39,835 nt of DNA from CAZIQY01 sp964541605 (GTDB taxonomy: Bacteria > Desulfobacterota > Syntrophia > Syntrophales > UBA2185): positions 1 to 39,835 of the forward strand of contig CAZIQY010000022.1 of assembly GCA_964541605.1 (NCBI GenBank), in the 5' to 3' direction. The notes beneath the pieces were generated by a model. It was not told where the DNA came from. It saw only the letters and a program-made list of their open reading frames with translations, and searched no databases. Of this stretch, positions 1-7,314 are shown piece by piece. Each line of letters starts with the position of its first letter. The stretch's first letter is position 1. The position numbers were made by a program, and so were the translations under genes.

Positions 1-76
1 CAGGCCTAACTGTTTCACTGAGCAACTGCTCTATAACTGATCTTTTAAAATCCTGGGTGAACCTTCTATACTTCAT
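1..76 (-). CDS. IS3-type transposase OrfA, N-terminal fragment (runs off the window edge)
   Basis: Twenty-five codons are visible from an ATG at 76-74. The peptide opens MKYRRFTQDFKRSVIEQLL, the typical start of the OrfA helix-turn-helix (Transposase_8-like) protein of IS3-family elements: a basic start, then FT-x-x-FK and a first amphipathic helix. An AAAGG-like ribosome-binding site lies just upstream on the minus strand. In this family OrfA binds the element ends and OrfB carries the DDE catalytic domain; OrfB is not visible here. The frame is open to the window edge, so this is partial rather than broken as far as can be seen. Confidence 0.6.
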   Translation of the reverse strand, partial: MKYRRFTQDFKRSVIEQLLSETVRP

Positions 77-154
77 GACATGATCCTTTCTACCCTTGCC
101 GGGTAATGATCCTGTCTAATACTCTATCATGTTTTGTGCAAGAGGTGGGGTTCA
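1..154 (-). mobile_element. Left end of an IS3-family-like insertion sequence (continues out of the window)
   Basis: Read on the minus strand, the first 154 bases begin with TGAACCCC (154 to 147), the TGA-type end typical of IS3-family inverted repeats. A transposase-like reading frame starts 78 bases inside. The junction falls exactly where the neighbouring response regulator stops resembling its family. Only this end is in the window, so the second inverted repeat, the target duplication and the rest of the transposase cannot be checked. The family call rests on the end sequence plus the OrfA-like N-terminus. Confidence 0.65.
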
Positions 155-632
155 CTCCAATACGGAGAAAACTTTTATTCTGAGTGATAATGTCTTTGAA
201 TGCCTCTTTATGACGAATACCCTCCAGCTTCACCTGGTCGCGCAAATCGGATATTTCGTCTCGCAATCGGGATCGCTCCAGCGCACGCTCCAGAGTGATG
301 AGAAGACGCGCGCTGTCAACCGGCTTGCAAAGGTAATCATAAGCGCCGATCTTCATTGACTCCACTGCGAGTTTCACGTCTTCGACACCGGTAAGTATTA
401 TTACTTCGATCTCCGGATGGTTCGGGCGAATCCAGCGGAGCACGTCCCATCCCGTTACTTCCGGCATATCCATATCCAGAAGAACGAGATCGTAGTTTCC
501 GGAATCAATCTTCTCGAAAGACTTGGTGCTGTCGCTCAAAACTTCCACGTCAAATTTCTGCGTTTGAGTAAGAGAAACCAGGAGGTAATTGAGAACTGCC
601 TCATTATCATCTATAACCAGAATCCGGTTCAT
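90..632 (-). pseudogene. NtrC-type response regulator truncated by an insertion sequence after the receiver domain
   Basis: The 180-residue frame opens with a good receiver domain: acidic pocket D8/D9, phosphoacceptor D53 (VLLDMDMP), T81 and K103 (CKPV). A coiled linker follows, then HKEAFKDIITQNKSFLRI. In NtrC-type regulators that segment leads straight into the sigma-54 AAA+ ATPase domain. Here the family likeness stops at about residue 158. The remaining 22 residues are read from the end of the insertion sequence and stop inside it. The AAA+ and DNA-binding domains are missing. The start is secure: AAGGAG sits 6 bases before ATG 632. It lies downstream of a sensor kinase on the same strand, so it was probably that kinase's partner. 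The receiver may still fold and be phosphorylated, but it cannot activate sigma-54 promoters. Confidence 0.75.
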
Positions 633-668
633 CCGGAGCTCCTTTTGATTGAAAATGCATTTATATTA

Positions 669-1079
669 CTATAGGATCATTCTATCGATGTCTTCGAGTT
701 CGATGGCGCCGCTTTTATGAGAAACATCGCTATTGTTTTTGAGAACGTAAATGAGCTCCAGTTTAACCGGGAATTTGGCGTTGTCGGGTATGCGTGCGGA
801 TACAAGGTGCCAGTCGGTGGATTGGAGAGCGTTTTCAGTAAAGGACACGTTGTATTTTTGGTCCAACTTGTCGCGGTACGCCAGTCCAAGCTGGTGAAGG
901 CTTCCGTCTCCTTTGACGAAAAGATTGATCGTCTTTGGGCTGCCCTTGGGGATATCCGCGCGGATATAATATGCCTGAACATCTTGCTGTTCATTGAAGT
1001 TGTAATCAAGCGTTCCGCGATTAACAAAGCTGTAAGTGGTCTTCAGGACTCTTTGGATTTTCTTTTTTTTTGTTTTCAA
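669..1079 (-). CDS. Small beta-sandwich (carbohydrate-binding-like) domain ORF overlapping the kinase 3' end
   Basis: This 136-residue frame starts at a TTG inside the 3' end of the sensor kinase gene and overlaps it by 59 bases in another frame. Its body (roughly residues 14-135) resembles the domain in secreted phosphodiester-glycosidase-type proteins. Features are a YIRADIPKGSPKTINLFVKG segment, a KGDGS-x-H-x-LGL-x-YRD strand pair, a W followed by VSARIPD and KFPVKLELIYV, and an acidic end (IELEDID). There is no signal peptide or membrane segment. The only possible ribosome-binding site, GAGGG, is too close to the TTG. Bridging the kinase frame and this one needs a single-base shift at a run of nine A (1063-1071). 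It may be the shifted tail of the kinase, a translationally coupled gene, or a relic. The domain call is from pattern only. Confidence 0.5.
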   Translation of the reverse strand: MKTKKKKIQRVLKTTYSFVNRGTLDYNFNEQQDVQAYYIRADIPKGSPKTINLFVKGDGSLHQLGLAYRDKLDQKYNVSFTENALQSTDWHLVSARIPDNAKFPVKLELIYVLKNNSDVSHKSGAIELEDIDRMIL

Positions 1080-2892
1080 TGCCCTCTTTTTGCTTAACCG
1101 GCAGGTGAAATCTGAATGCGGCGCCTTTTCCCGGCTCGCTTTCGACCTCTATATATCCTCCGTGCTCATCTATGATCCCATAGCTGATTGATAATCCCAA
1201 ACCCGTGCCGTAGTTCTGCTTTGTGGTAAAGAACGGATCGAATATCCGGTTTTTTATTTCATCGGTCATCCCCGGCCCGTTATCCAATATTGATAAACAA
1301 ATACCCATTCCATCATCTTCAACTCGAGTAGTTATTTTTATTGTTCCATCCGTACAATCGCCAAGAGCCTCGGCAGCGTTTATAATAGTTGCTGTTACTA
1401 CCTGTTCGAGCTTGTTTTCACTGCCCAATATTTTCGGTAATGCCGGTTCCAGATCTTCTTCTACGCGATATCTCTTTATTTTATTGTGAATCAGCCTGAT
1501 GCACACTCTTACCACTTCGTTTATATCAACTTCCTCATCCAGCCTGCCTTCGTCGCGTCTCGCAAACGTTTTCAAATCGGCGACGATATCCCTGATCCGT
1601 ATTGCCCCGTTTGTCATATCGTCAAGGAGTATTTTTATGTGCTCCCTGAAAAATGGATATTTCAACCGCGCCAACGTTAAATTGGGGTTTTCGTCCGCTT
1701 GTTTATCAAGTATGGGAATAATTTTCTCAAACGCCTCATAAAAAATCCTCATATTCCCTAATATAAATTGTATGGGATTATTAATTTCGTGGGCGCATCC
1801 CGAGACTAACTGACCCAATGAAGACAACTTCTCGGACTGTATAAGTTGTTTTTGTTTTTCCAGATTGGCTTTCAGCAGGGCATTGATGATATCATCAAGA
1901 CGTCCATACGATTCCTGCAGCGCCTCTTCCGCTATCTTGCGCTCTGTGATGTCTTCCAGGGTTTCGATGGCAGCAACAACAATCCCCTTTGAATCCCGGA
2001 TTGCAGCGGCCGTAAAACGCAACCACTTTCCATCCTCTCCCAGGGCAGGGAAAAAATCCGTGGCCTCATACGCATCTTCAATCAACGGAGATTTGATATA
2101 CTTACCGGAATACCACTGGGGGAGCAACTCAACGGCCTCATCCACCAGCAACTCTGCCACGCAGGGCCTTTCTTCATTGTAAAAGGCTCTCCAGTGCTCA
2201 CAGGTACCTACTATTTTCTCAGACTTGATTCTGCTCATTTCTTCCAGTGCCTTGTTCCAATGGATGACCCGGTGGTCCTTCCCGATGACAAAGGCAGGGA
2301 TCGGAGAACCATCGATGATACTATGCAACCGCTGTTCACCCTCCCTGAGCGCCTCCTCCGCTACCTTGCGCTCTGTGATGTCTTCCAGGGTTTCGATGGC
2401 AGCAACAACAATCCCCTTTGAATCCCGGATTGCAGCGGCCGTAAAACGCAACCACTTTCCATCCTCTCCCAGGGCAGGGAAAAAATCCGTGGCCTCATAC
2501 GCATCTTCAATCAACGGAGATTTGATATACTTACCGGAATACCACTGGGGGAGCAACTCAACGGCCTCATCCACCAGCAACTCTGCCACGCAGGGCCTTT
2601 CTTCATTGTAAAAGGCTCTCCAGTGCTCACAGGTACCTACTATTTTCTCAGACTTGATTCTGCTCATTTCTTCCAGTGCCTTGTTCCAATGGATGACCCG
2701 GTGGTCCTTCCCGATGACAAAGGCAGGGATCGGAGAACCATCGATGATACTATGCAACCGCTGTTCACCCTCCCTGAGCGCCTCCTCCGCTATCTTGCAC
2801 TCGGATTCCGAGTGCGCCAGTTCCTCGATTTTCTTTTTTAAGACGGATATCTCTTCGATCAGTTCTTGATTTGTCCTGGCTTGTTCGTTCAT
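1021..2892 (-). CDS. Soluble PAS-PAS sensor histidine kinase with a perfect internal duplication
   Basis: The 623-residue kinase has no membrane segment, so it should sense a cytoplasmic signal. In order: an N-terminal coiled coil (about 1-40), PAS domain 1 (about 44-174), PAS domain 2 (about 187-317), a second coiled coil, a dimerisation/phosphoacceptor helix with the histidine in GCAHEINNP (about residue 366), and an HATPase_c domain. The ATPase carries an N-box (IINAAEAL), a G1 box (DNGPGM), FDPFFTTK and a G2 box (GTGLGLS). The two PAS units, with the EALREGEQRL linker, are identical over 143 residues and at the DNA level. AGAGGG lies ahead of ATG 2892. It is followed on the same strand by the truncated response regulator, its likely former partner. 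The signal sensed is not deducible. Confidence 0.9.
   Translation of the reverse strand: MNEQARTNQELIEEISVLKKKIEELAHSESECKIAEEALREGEQRLHSIIDGSPIPAFVIGKDHRVIHWNKALEEMSRIKSEKIVGTCEHWRAFYNEERPCVAELLVDEAVELLPQWYSGKYIKSPLIEDAYEATDFFPALGEDGKWLRFTAAAIRDSKGIVVAAIETLEDITERKVAEEALREGEQRLHSIIDGSPIPAFVIGKDHRVIHWNKALEEMSRIKSEKIVGTCEHWRAFYNEERPCVAELLVDEAVELLPQWYSGKYIKSPLIEDAYEATDFFPALGEDGKWLRFTAAAIRDSKGIVVAAIETLEDITERKIAEEALQESYGRLDDIINALLKANLEKQKQLIQSEKLSSLGQLVSGCAHEINNPIQFILGNMRIFYEAFEKIIPILDKQADENPNLTLARLKYPFFREHIKILLDDMTNGAIRIRDIVADLKTFARRDEGRLDEEVDINEVVRVCIRLIHNKIKRYRVEEDLEPALPKILGSENKLEQVVTATIINAAEALGDCTDGTIKITTRVEDDGMGICLSILDNGPGMTDEIKNRIFDPFFTTKQNYGTGLGLSISYGIIDEHGGYIEVESEPGKGAAFRFHLPVKQKEGIENKKKENPKSPEDHLQLC
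1936..2792. repeat. Perfect 428-bp tandem duplication (PAS-encoding), period 429 bp
   Basis: Bases 1936-2363 and 2365-2792 match without a single difference by eye. The flanking positions 1935/2364 and 1927/2356 differ. The period is 429 bases (143 codons), so the frame is kept and each unit encodes one PAS domain plus its linker. Absence of even silent differences means a very recent duplication, ongoing gene conversion, or an assembly artefact. Confidence 0.95.
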
Positions 2893-2947
2893 ACGGTACC
2901 CTCTGTCGTGACAAACGATGCTAGCTGAAAAGAAAGACGGTTATTAT

Positions 2948-2976
2948 ATTTTATGAGACTTATTTATTGATGTTAA
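2948..2976 (-). promoter_or_regulatory. Candidate sigma-70 promoter for the sensor kinase
   Basis: On the minus strand TTAACA (2976-2971) and TAAAAT (2953-2948) are separated by 17 bases in an AT-rich stretch, about 55 bases upstream of the kinase start codon. Both hexamers are close to consensus. No operator is recognisable around them. Confidence 0.45.
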
Positions 2977-3019
2977 AGCTACCGGATACCCGTTGAGATG
3001 TCAAATGGAAAGTACGCCG

Positions 3020-3214
3020 TCACATGCTGTTTGCCATGGTAATCATGCAGGTTTCGGCAAGCAGGCGTGTGTGGAAGCTAGGAATCTTTTCTCTTAAGAA
3101 ATAATTGAACTGCTCAAACTTTGCGTCTTTCGAGCGGTATTCAGTAAATCTGTCAATTGGAAGATTGTCACGACTTGTAGGTAGATTGCGCAACTCCGTT
3201 GATTGATTCGCCAT
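3020..3214 (-). CDS. Hypothetical small protein, 64 residues (doubtful)
   Basis: This is the only plausible reading frame in the 450-base gap between the sensor kinase and glnS. It encodes a charged 64-residue peptide (start MANQSTELRNL, middle DRFTEYRSKDAKFEQFNYF) with no recognised domain, no signal peptide and only a weak GAAAG close to the ATG. It sits between two copies of ATGGTAATCAT (3036-3046 and 3280-3290), so the segment may be a small inserted or decayed element. It could equally be non-coding spacer. Confidence 0.25.
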   Translation of the reverse strand: MANQSTELRNLPTSRDNLPIDRFTEYRSKDAKFEQFNYFLREKIPSFHTRLLAETCMITMANSM

Positions 3215-3345
3215 CTTTCGGTCTGGTTCGCACTTTCTGGAAAGTCATGCTCCTTCCAACTTGCAAAATAAGCTTGCTTATGGTAATCATTGGCAAATTT
3301 CGATCAGCTTAGATAGACTTTCATTCTGAGAGAGGAAATAGATTT

Positions 3346-5052
3346 ATGGTCCAAACAGCCTTGCCGAACCCTTCTGATTTCATCAGGGATATCATCAACA
3401 ATGACATAAAAATCAATAAACACGGAGGACGCGTGGCCACGCGATTCCCTCCGGAACCGAATGGATACCTCCATATCGGGCATGCCAAGTCCGTCTGCCT
3501 CAATTTTGGAATTGCCGCTCAATACGGAGGCACATGTAACTTGCGTCTTGATGATACGGACCCAAGCGGGGAAACCCTGGAATATGTCGATTCAATCATT
3601 CAAGACGTAAAATGGCTGGGTTTTGATTGGGAGGATCGTTTATATTATGCTTCTGATTACTATGAAACACTTTACCGCTATGCGGTGCAGCTGATTGAGG
3701 AAGGCAAGGCTTATGTGTGCAGCCTGAGTGCCGATGAAATTCGGGAGTATCGGGGCACCCTGACTGAACCGGGCAAGGAAAGCCCATATCGCAACCGATC
3801 AACGCAGGAAAATCTGGAATTGTTTCAGCGTATGCGGGCGGGAGAGTTTGCCGACGGAACACATGTGCTCAGGGCAAAAATTGACATGGCGTCTCCCAAT
3901 ATTACCATGCGGGACCCGGTCATTTTCCGGATAAAAAAAGAGTCTCACTACCGTACCGGCGATGCATGGTGCCTCTATCCGATGTACGACTTTGCCCACT
4001 GTGTCTCTGATTCCATCGAAAGAATCACCCATTCGATCTGTACTCTGGAATTTGAAAACAACCGTCCTCTTTATGATTGGTTTCTTGATGAACTGAGAGT
4101 GGAATATCATCCGCAACAGATCGAATTCGCCCGTCTGAACCTCAGCTTCACTGTTTTGAGTAAACGCAAGCTTATCGAACTGGTGGAAAAGGGGCTGGTT
4201 AGTGGATGGGATGACCCGCAGATGCCTACCATTGCGGGCATGCGAAGACGGGGTTTCACCCCCGAAGCGATCCGCAATTTTTGTGAACGTATCGGAGTAG
4301 CCAAGAACGACAGTGTTGTCGATATGGCTCTTCTCGAACACTGTGTAAGGGATCATTTGAATGAACGGGCTCCTCGTGTCATGGCCGTTCTGCGACCGCT
4401 CCGAGTTGTGATAGATAACTACCCGGATAATCAGGTTGAAGAGTTCGATTGCCCTTATCATCCTCAGAATCCCGATATGGGGTCCCGTAAAGTACCCTTC
4501 TCCAAGGTGTTGTATATCGAACAGGATGATTTTCTTGAAAATCCTCCCAGGAAGTATTACCGGCTCTCTGTCGGCAGGGAAGTGCGTCTCCGTTACGGGT
4601 ATTTTATCAGATGCGTGAGCATCGTTAAAGATCCAGAGACGCATGAAGTGATTGAGGTTCATTGTACCTATGATCCGGAGACGAGAAGCGGTTTTGCTCC
4701 CGATGGCCGGAAGGTTGACGCGACCATCCACTGGGTGTCGGCGCCTCACTCCATCAAAGCTGAAGTTCGGCTATACGACCGTCTTTTTCGCGTCGCCAAT
4801 CCTCTCAGGGAAGATGCCGATTTCATGGACTGTCTAAATCCGAAATCGCTGGAAATTCTCAGATCATGCCGGCTGGAGCCGAGCCTCACACATGCGCCGC
4901 CTGGAAGCTGGTCCCAGTTCGAGAGGCTCGGATATTTCTTCACGGATCCTGTCGATTCTTCCAATAAAGCCCCGGTATTTAACCGGACCGTGACTTTGCG
5001 GGATTCCTGGGTTAAAATGATGGGGAAAGGGGAAAAGAAAACGGGGACGTAA
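3346..5052 (+). CDS. glnS: Glutaminyl-tRNA synthetase
   Basis: This 568-residue class I synthetase attaches glutamine to tRNA-Gln in the cytoplasm. It has the full GlnRS layout. The Rossmann fold carries PPEPNGYLHIGHAKS (HIGH at 43-46) and the LDDTDP segment. The KMSKR-type loop is VLSKRK at 270-275, the usual GlnRS variant. A C-terminal anticodon-binding beta-barrel region spans roughly 340-550. Length is normal for bacterial GlnRS. AGAGGAA ahead of ATG 3346 supports the start. The stop codon lies inside a hairpin that ends the facing tRNA-Gln gene. Having GlnRS means Gln-tRNA is made directly, without the transamidation route. The pairing of enzyme gene and its own tRNA substrate side by side is neat but may be chance. 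Confidence 0.97.
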   Translation: MVQTALPNPSDFIRDIINNDIKINKHGGRVATRFPPEPNGYLHIGHAKSVCLNFGIAAQYGGTCNLRLDDTDPSGETLEYVDSIIQDVKWLGFDWEDRLYYASDYYETLYRYAVQLIEEGKAYVCSLSADEIREYRGTLTEPGKESPYRNRSTQENLELFQRMRAGEFADGTHVLRAKIDMASPNITMRDPVIFRIKKESHYRTGDAWCLYPMYDFAHCVSDSIERITHSICTLEFENNRPLYDWFLDELRVEYHPQQIEFARLNLSFTVLSKRKLIELVEKGLVSGWDDPQMPTIAGMRRRGFTPEAIRNFCERIGVAKNDSVVDMALLEHCVRDHLNERAPRVMAVLRPLRVVIDNYPDNQVEEFDCPYHPQNPDMGSRKVPFSKVLYIEQDDFLENPPRKYYRLSVGREVRLRYGYFIRCVSIVKDPETHEVIEVHCTYDPETRSGFAPDGRKVDATIHWVSAPHSIKAEVRLYDRLFRVANPLREDADFMDCLNPKSLEILRSCRLEPSLTHAPPGSWSQFERLGYFFTDPVDSSNKAPVFNRTVTLRDSWVKMMGKGEKKTGT

Positions 5053-5072
5053 CTCAATTGAGTCAAATCCCC
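5030..5072 (-). terminator. Intrinsic terminator after tRNA-Gln, overlapping the glnS stop
   Basis: On the minus strand GGGGA (5072-5068) pairs with TCCCC (5047-5043) around a perfect inner palindrome ACTCAATTGAGT (5063-5052), followed by GTTTTCTTTT. It sits 12 bases beyond the tRNA 3' end. The hairpin also forms in glnS mRNA, but there it is not followed by a clean T-run. Confidence 0.65.
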
Positions 5073-5083
5073 ATTATGTTTAA

Positions 5084-5157
5084 TGGCTGGGGGACAAGGA
5101 TTCGAACCTTGATCGACGGAGTCAGAGTCCGCTGTCCTACCATTGAACGATCCCCCA
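5084..5157 (-). tRNA. tRNA-Gln, anticodon CUG
   Basis: The 74-base gene folds as a complete cloverleaf. The seven-pair acceptor stem is TGGGGGA with TCCCCCA; then discriminator G and an encoded CCA (5086-5084). The D stem is GTTC/GGAC with the AATGGTAG loop. The anticodon stem is GCGGA/TCCGT with loop CTCTGAC, giving anticodon CTG. The T arm contains GGTTCGAATCC. It decodes CAG. It lies back to back with the DUF362 gene and converges on glnS, whose product charges it. Confidence 0.97.
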
Positions 5158-5255
5158 ACGGTTTGCATCAGAGTTGCAATGCATCGGTGCAATATCACAA
5201 ACAGACCTTATTATCAATAAAGAAAATTTATTGCCTAATTTCAGGAGAGACGAAC

Positions 5256-6281
5256 ATGTCGGATGTGATCTTTTATAAAGCAGAAGGGTCCCTGGAAGCA
5301 TATGCAAAGGTTCTTAATTCCCTCTTGGGCAATCTCAAAAGCCCCTTCAAAAAAGGGGACTCTGTCGGGATTAAGCTTCATTGGGGTGAACGGGGCAACC
5401 GAAGTTATCTGCCCCCCGTATATGCAAAAGAAATTGTTAAATGGCTCTCAGGACAGGGAACAAAACCCTTTGTCTGCGACACTACAGCCCTCTATTCGGG
5501 TGGCCGACGCACGGGAAGCGAGGCTGTAAAGACGGCAGAAGAGCATGGATATACGGAAAATTTTCTTGGCTGTCCTGTCATTATTGCCGACGGTCTGGAT
5601 GGCAGAGATGTTGTGGACATTCCCGCGGGATTCAAATATTTCGATAAGGTGCAGGTGGCATCAGTTATTGAAAATGCTGACGGTTTTTTCGTCTTCTCGC
5701 ATTTTAAAGGACATATGGTTGCCTTTTTCGGAGGCGCCATCAAGAATCTTTCCATGGGATTTGCTTCCCGCGCCCAGAAGCAGCGCATGCATTCGGATGC
5801 GAAACCTTTTTTGAGCAAGAAGAAGTGCACCCGGTGCGGCGCATGTGTTGATATCTGCCCGACGGGCGCCGCTCGATTTGCCGACGATGACTACCCTGTT
5901 TATGACCATGAGACGTGTATCGGCTGCGCACAGTGTATAGCCCATTGTCCCGAACTGGCATTAAAAATATTGTGGGAGACCGATGACACTGTATTTCAGG
6001 AGAAGCTTGTTGAAACGGCCGCTGCCGTCTGGAAGAGGATCAAGGGGAAAAGTATTTTTATTAATGCACTTCTGAATATAACGGTGGAATGCGACTGCCT
6101 GCCCGGTGAAAACCCGGCGATTGCTGCCGATATGGGATTTGTAGCCGGATATCATCCCGTCCTGGTTGATGCAGAATCGCTGAAACTCGTGGGGGCAGAG
6201 CCATTTGAAAGGGCTCATCCCAACATTCCCTGGCAGAGACAGTTTGAATACAGCAGGGAGATAGGGTTCAACACGCCATAA
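5256..6281 (+). CDS. DUF362 protein with a 2x[4Fe-4S] ferredoxin domain
   Basis: The 341-residue protein has an N-terminal DUF362 domain (about 1-185; KLHWGERGN and the FSHFKGH and GGAIKNLSMGF segments are typical). A bacterial two-cluster ferredoxin domain follows: CTRCGACVDICP at 191-202 and CIGCAQCIAHCP at 221-232. A C-terminal part with cysteine pair ECDC follows. Proteins of this type are common in strict anaerobes, are cytoplasmic and presumably pass electrons; the exact reaction is not established. The open frame extends upstream through the tRNA-Gln gene, so the start was set at ATG 5256, preceded by AGGAGAG. Confidence 0.88.
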   Translation: MSDVIFYKAEGSLEAYAKVLNSLLGNLKSPFKKGDSVGIKLHWGERGNRSYLPPVYAKEIVKWLSGQGTKPFVCDTTALYSGGRRTGSEAVKTAEEHGYTENFLGCPVIIADGLDGRDVVDIPAGFKYFDKVQVASVIENADGFFVFSHFKGHMVAFFGGAIKNLSMGFASRAQKQRMHSDAKPFLSKKKCTRCGACVDICPTGAARFADDDYPVYDHETCIGCAQCIAHCPELALKILWETDDTVFQEKLVETAAAVWKRIKGKSIFINALLNITVECDCLPGENPAIAADMGFVAGYHPVLVDAESLKLVGAEPFERAHPNIPWQRQFEYSREIGFNTP

Positions 6282-6305
6282 AAGGGATCTTTTTTTTTCT
6301 TCAGA

Positions 6306-7187
6306 TCAGACAAGAGAATATATTTCCCCATTCTGACGGACCATGCATTTTTTCATAAGGAACTGAAGGTGCTTCTTAACGAGTACCCTCTCTCCAAATT
6401 CAAAAAATGCCTTTGGCTCTCTCGGCTTGCCGTACATGATCCATAAACGGTTAATCTCTGCCATTGTTCGGGGTGTCTTGAGCGCATCAAGCAGTTTTCG
6501 CTCTCTCTCGTAAATGACACCCTCGTAATGGTCCCAAATATAATTTTCAGGGTTTTCGAATACGCCGGTATCATGACCTGTAAGCCACACCTTTGCCGGT
6601 ATGTTTTTAAGGCGTCTGATGGATGCAATCGTTTCCTCGATACTGGAATCACGGTCCCCATACCAGGGTCCAAAGGAAGTCATGTCATAGTCGCCCATAA
6701 AGACCACGCCCGGCTCCTGAAAAAAGAAGGCAAGATGCCCGGGTGTATGACCGGGTGTAGCAATAATTGACACGGTGACCGTGCCCAGGTCAATGATTTC
6801 TTCACGCAGAAATCCCGACGGTTTTCGTGGTTTGAAATGGAAGTGATCCTTCAATACGCACGTCCAGTAATGCCGTTCATCATCATTATCAATGCCATAC
6901 CAGTCCAGCAAAACCTCCATTTCTGAAATAGGCGGTGCATCTGAACTTGAAATAAAAAGAGGAACATCATGAAAGAGATCCAGGTATGTGAAATGATCCT
7001 CGTGCCAGTGGCTAAGCCAGACCGCTTTTACACCCTCATGATCACGGAGGCGAGAAAGTCTTTCATGGCTTGAGGCCGGATCAATGAGTACGCCGGCCCC
7101 CTCGATATAGATGGAGTGGCTGTAAGGATATCTGCCGCGATTTTTACCGGGTATAAATCTGACAGGTCCAAAACGCTGTTCTTCCAT
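6306..7187 (-). CDS. Metallo-beta-lactamase-fold hydrolase
   Basis: The 293-residue protein has a complete MBL metal site: HWHEDH (H60, H62, D64, H65), the GHTPGH motif (H147, H151), bridging aspartate in GDYD (D166) and a late H205 in TGHDTG. The last 60 or so residues (TMAEINRLW, then helices and an EIYSLV end) look like the small winged-helix-like tail of LACTB2/glyoxalase-II-like enzymes. It is probably a cytoplasmic two-metal hydrolase of thioesters, phosphodiesters or similar; the substrate is not visible. AGAGG precedes ATG 7187. It is transcribed away from the UvrD-type helicase gene and ends facing the DUF362 gene 24 bases away. Confidence 0.85.
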   Translation of the reverse strand: MEEQRFGPVRFIPGKNRGRYPYSHSIYIEGAGVLIDPASSHERLSRLRDHEGVKAVWLSHWHEDHFTYLDLFHDVPLFISSSDAPPISEMEVLLDWYGIDNDDERHYWTCVLKDHFHFKPRKPSGFLREEIIDLGTVTVSIIATPGHTPGHLAFFFQEPGVVFMGDYDMTSFGPWYGDRDSSIEETIASIRRLKNIPAKVWLTGHDTGVFENPENYIWDHYEGVIYERERKLLDALKTPRTMAEINRLWIMYGKPREPKAFFEFGERVLVKKHLQFLMKKCMVRQNGEIYSLV

Positions 7188-7214
7188 GCTAAGCCTCTTT
7201 GAGTAGGTCGCTTG

Positions 7215-7243
7215 AATATAAAGAAGACAATAATAAGGGTCAA
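7215..7243 (-). promoter_or_regulatory. Sigma-70 promoter of the MBL hydrolase gene
   Basis: On the minus strand TTGACC (7243-7238), 17 bases, TATATT (7220-7215). The start codon at 7187 lies about 28 bases further, with an AGAGG site between. The helicase promoter facing the other way has the same two hexamers and the same spacing. Confidence 0.7.
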
Positions 7244-7270
7244 GGATAAATCCGCTATGGCACTAATGCC

Positions 7271-7299
7271 TTGACCAGAAGGATGGTTTCACCTATATT
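7271..7299 (+). promoter_or_regulatory. Sigma-70 promoter of the UvrD-type helicase gene
   Basis: TTGACC (7271-7276), 17 bases, TATATT (7294-7299). Transcription should start near 7306, leaving a very short leader if ATG 7315 is used and about 27 bases if ATG 7333 is used. The -35 elements of the two divergent promoters are 27 bases apart, so both could be covered by one regulator. Confidence 0.7.
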
Positions 7300-7314
7300 C
7301 CACAGCGTTTAAGA

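Noticed and set aside
2225..2611. Plus-strand open frames across the PAS repeats (also 1865-2182 and 2623-2841)
   Set aside because: They are antisense shadows of the duplicated PAS coding sequence and repeat only because the DNA does.
3799..4749. A 316-codon open frame on the minus strand inside glnS
   Set aside because: It lies wholly antisense to a well-conserved glnS, has no recognisable domain, and is a by-product of glnS codon use.
5058..5255. Upstream extension of the DUF362 frame
   Set aside because: It runs through the tRNA-Gln gene on the other strand and lacks a start site; AGGAGAG and ATG 5256 fix the real start.
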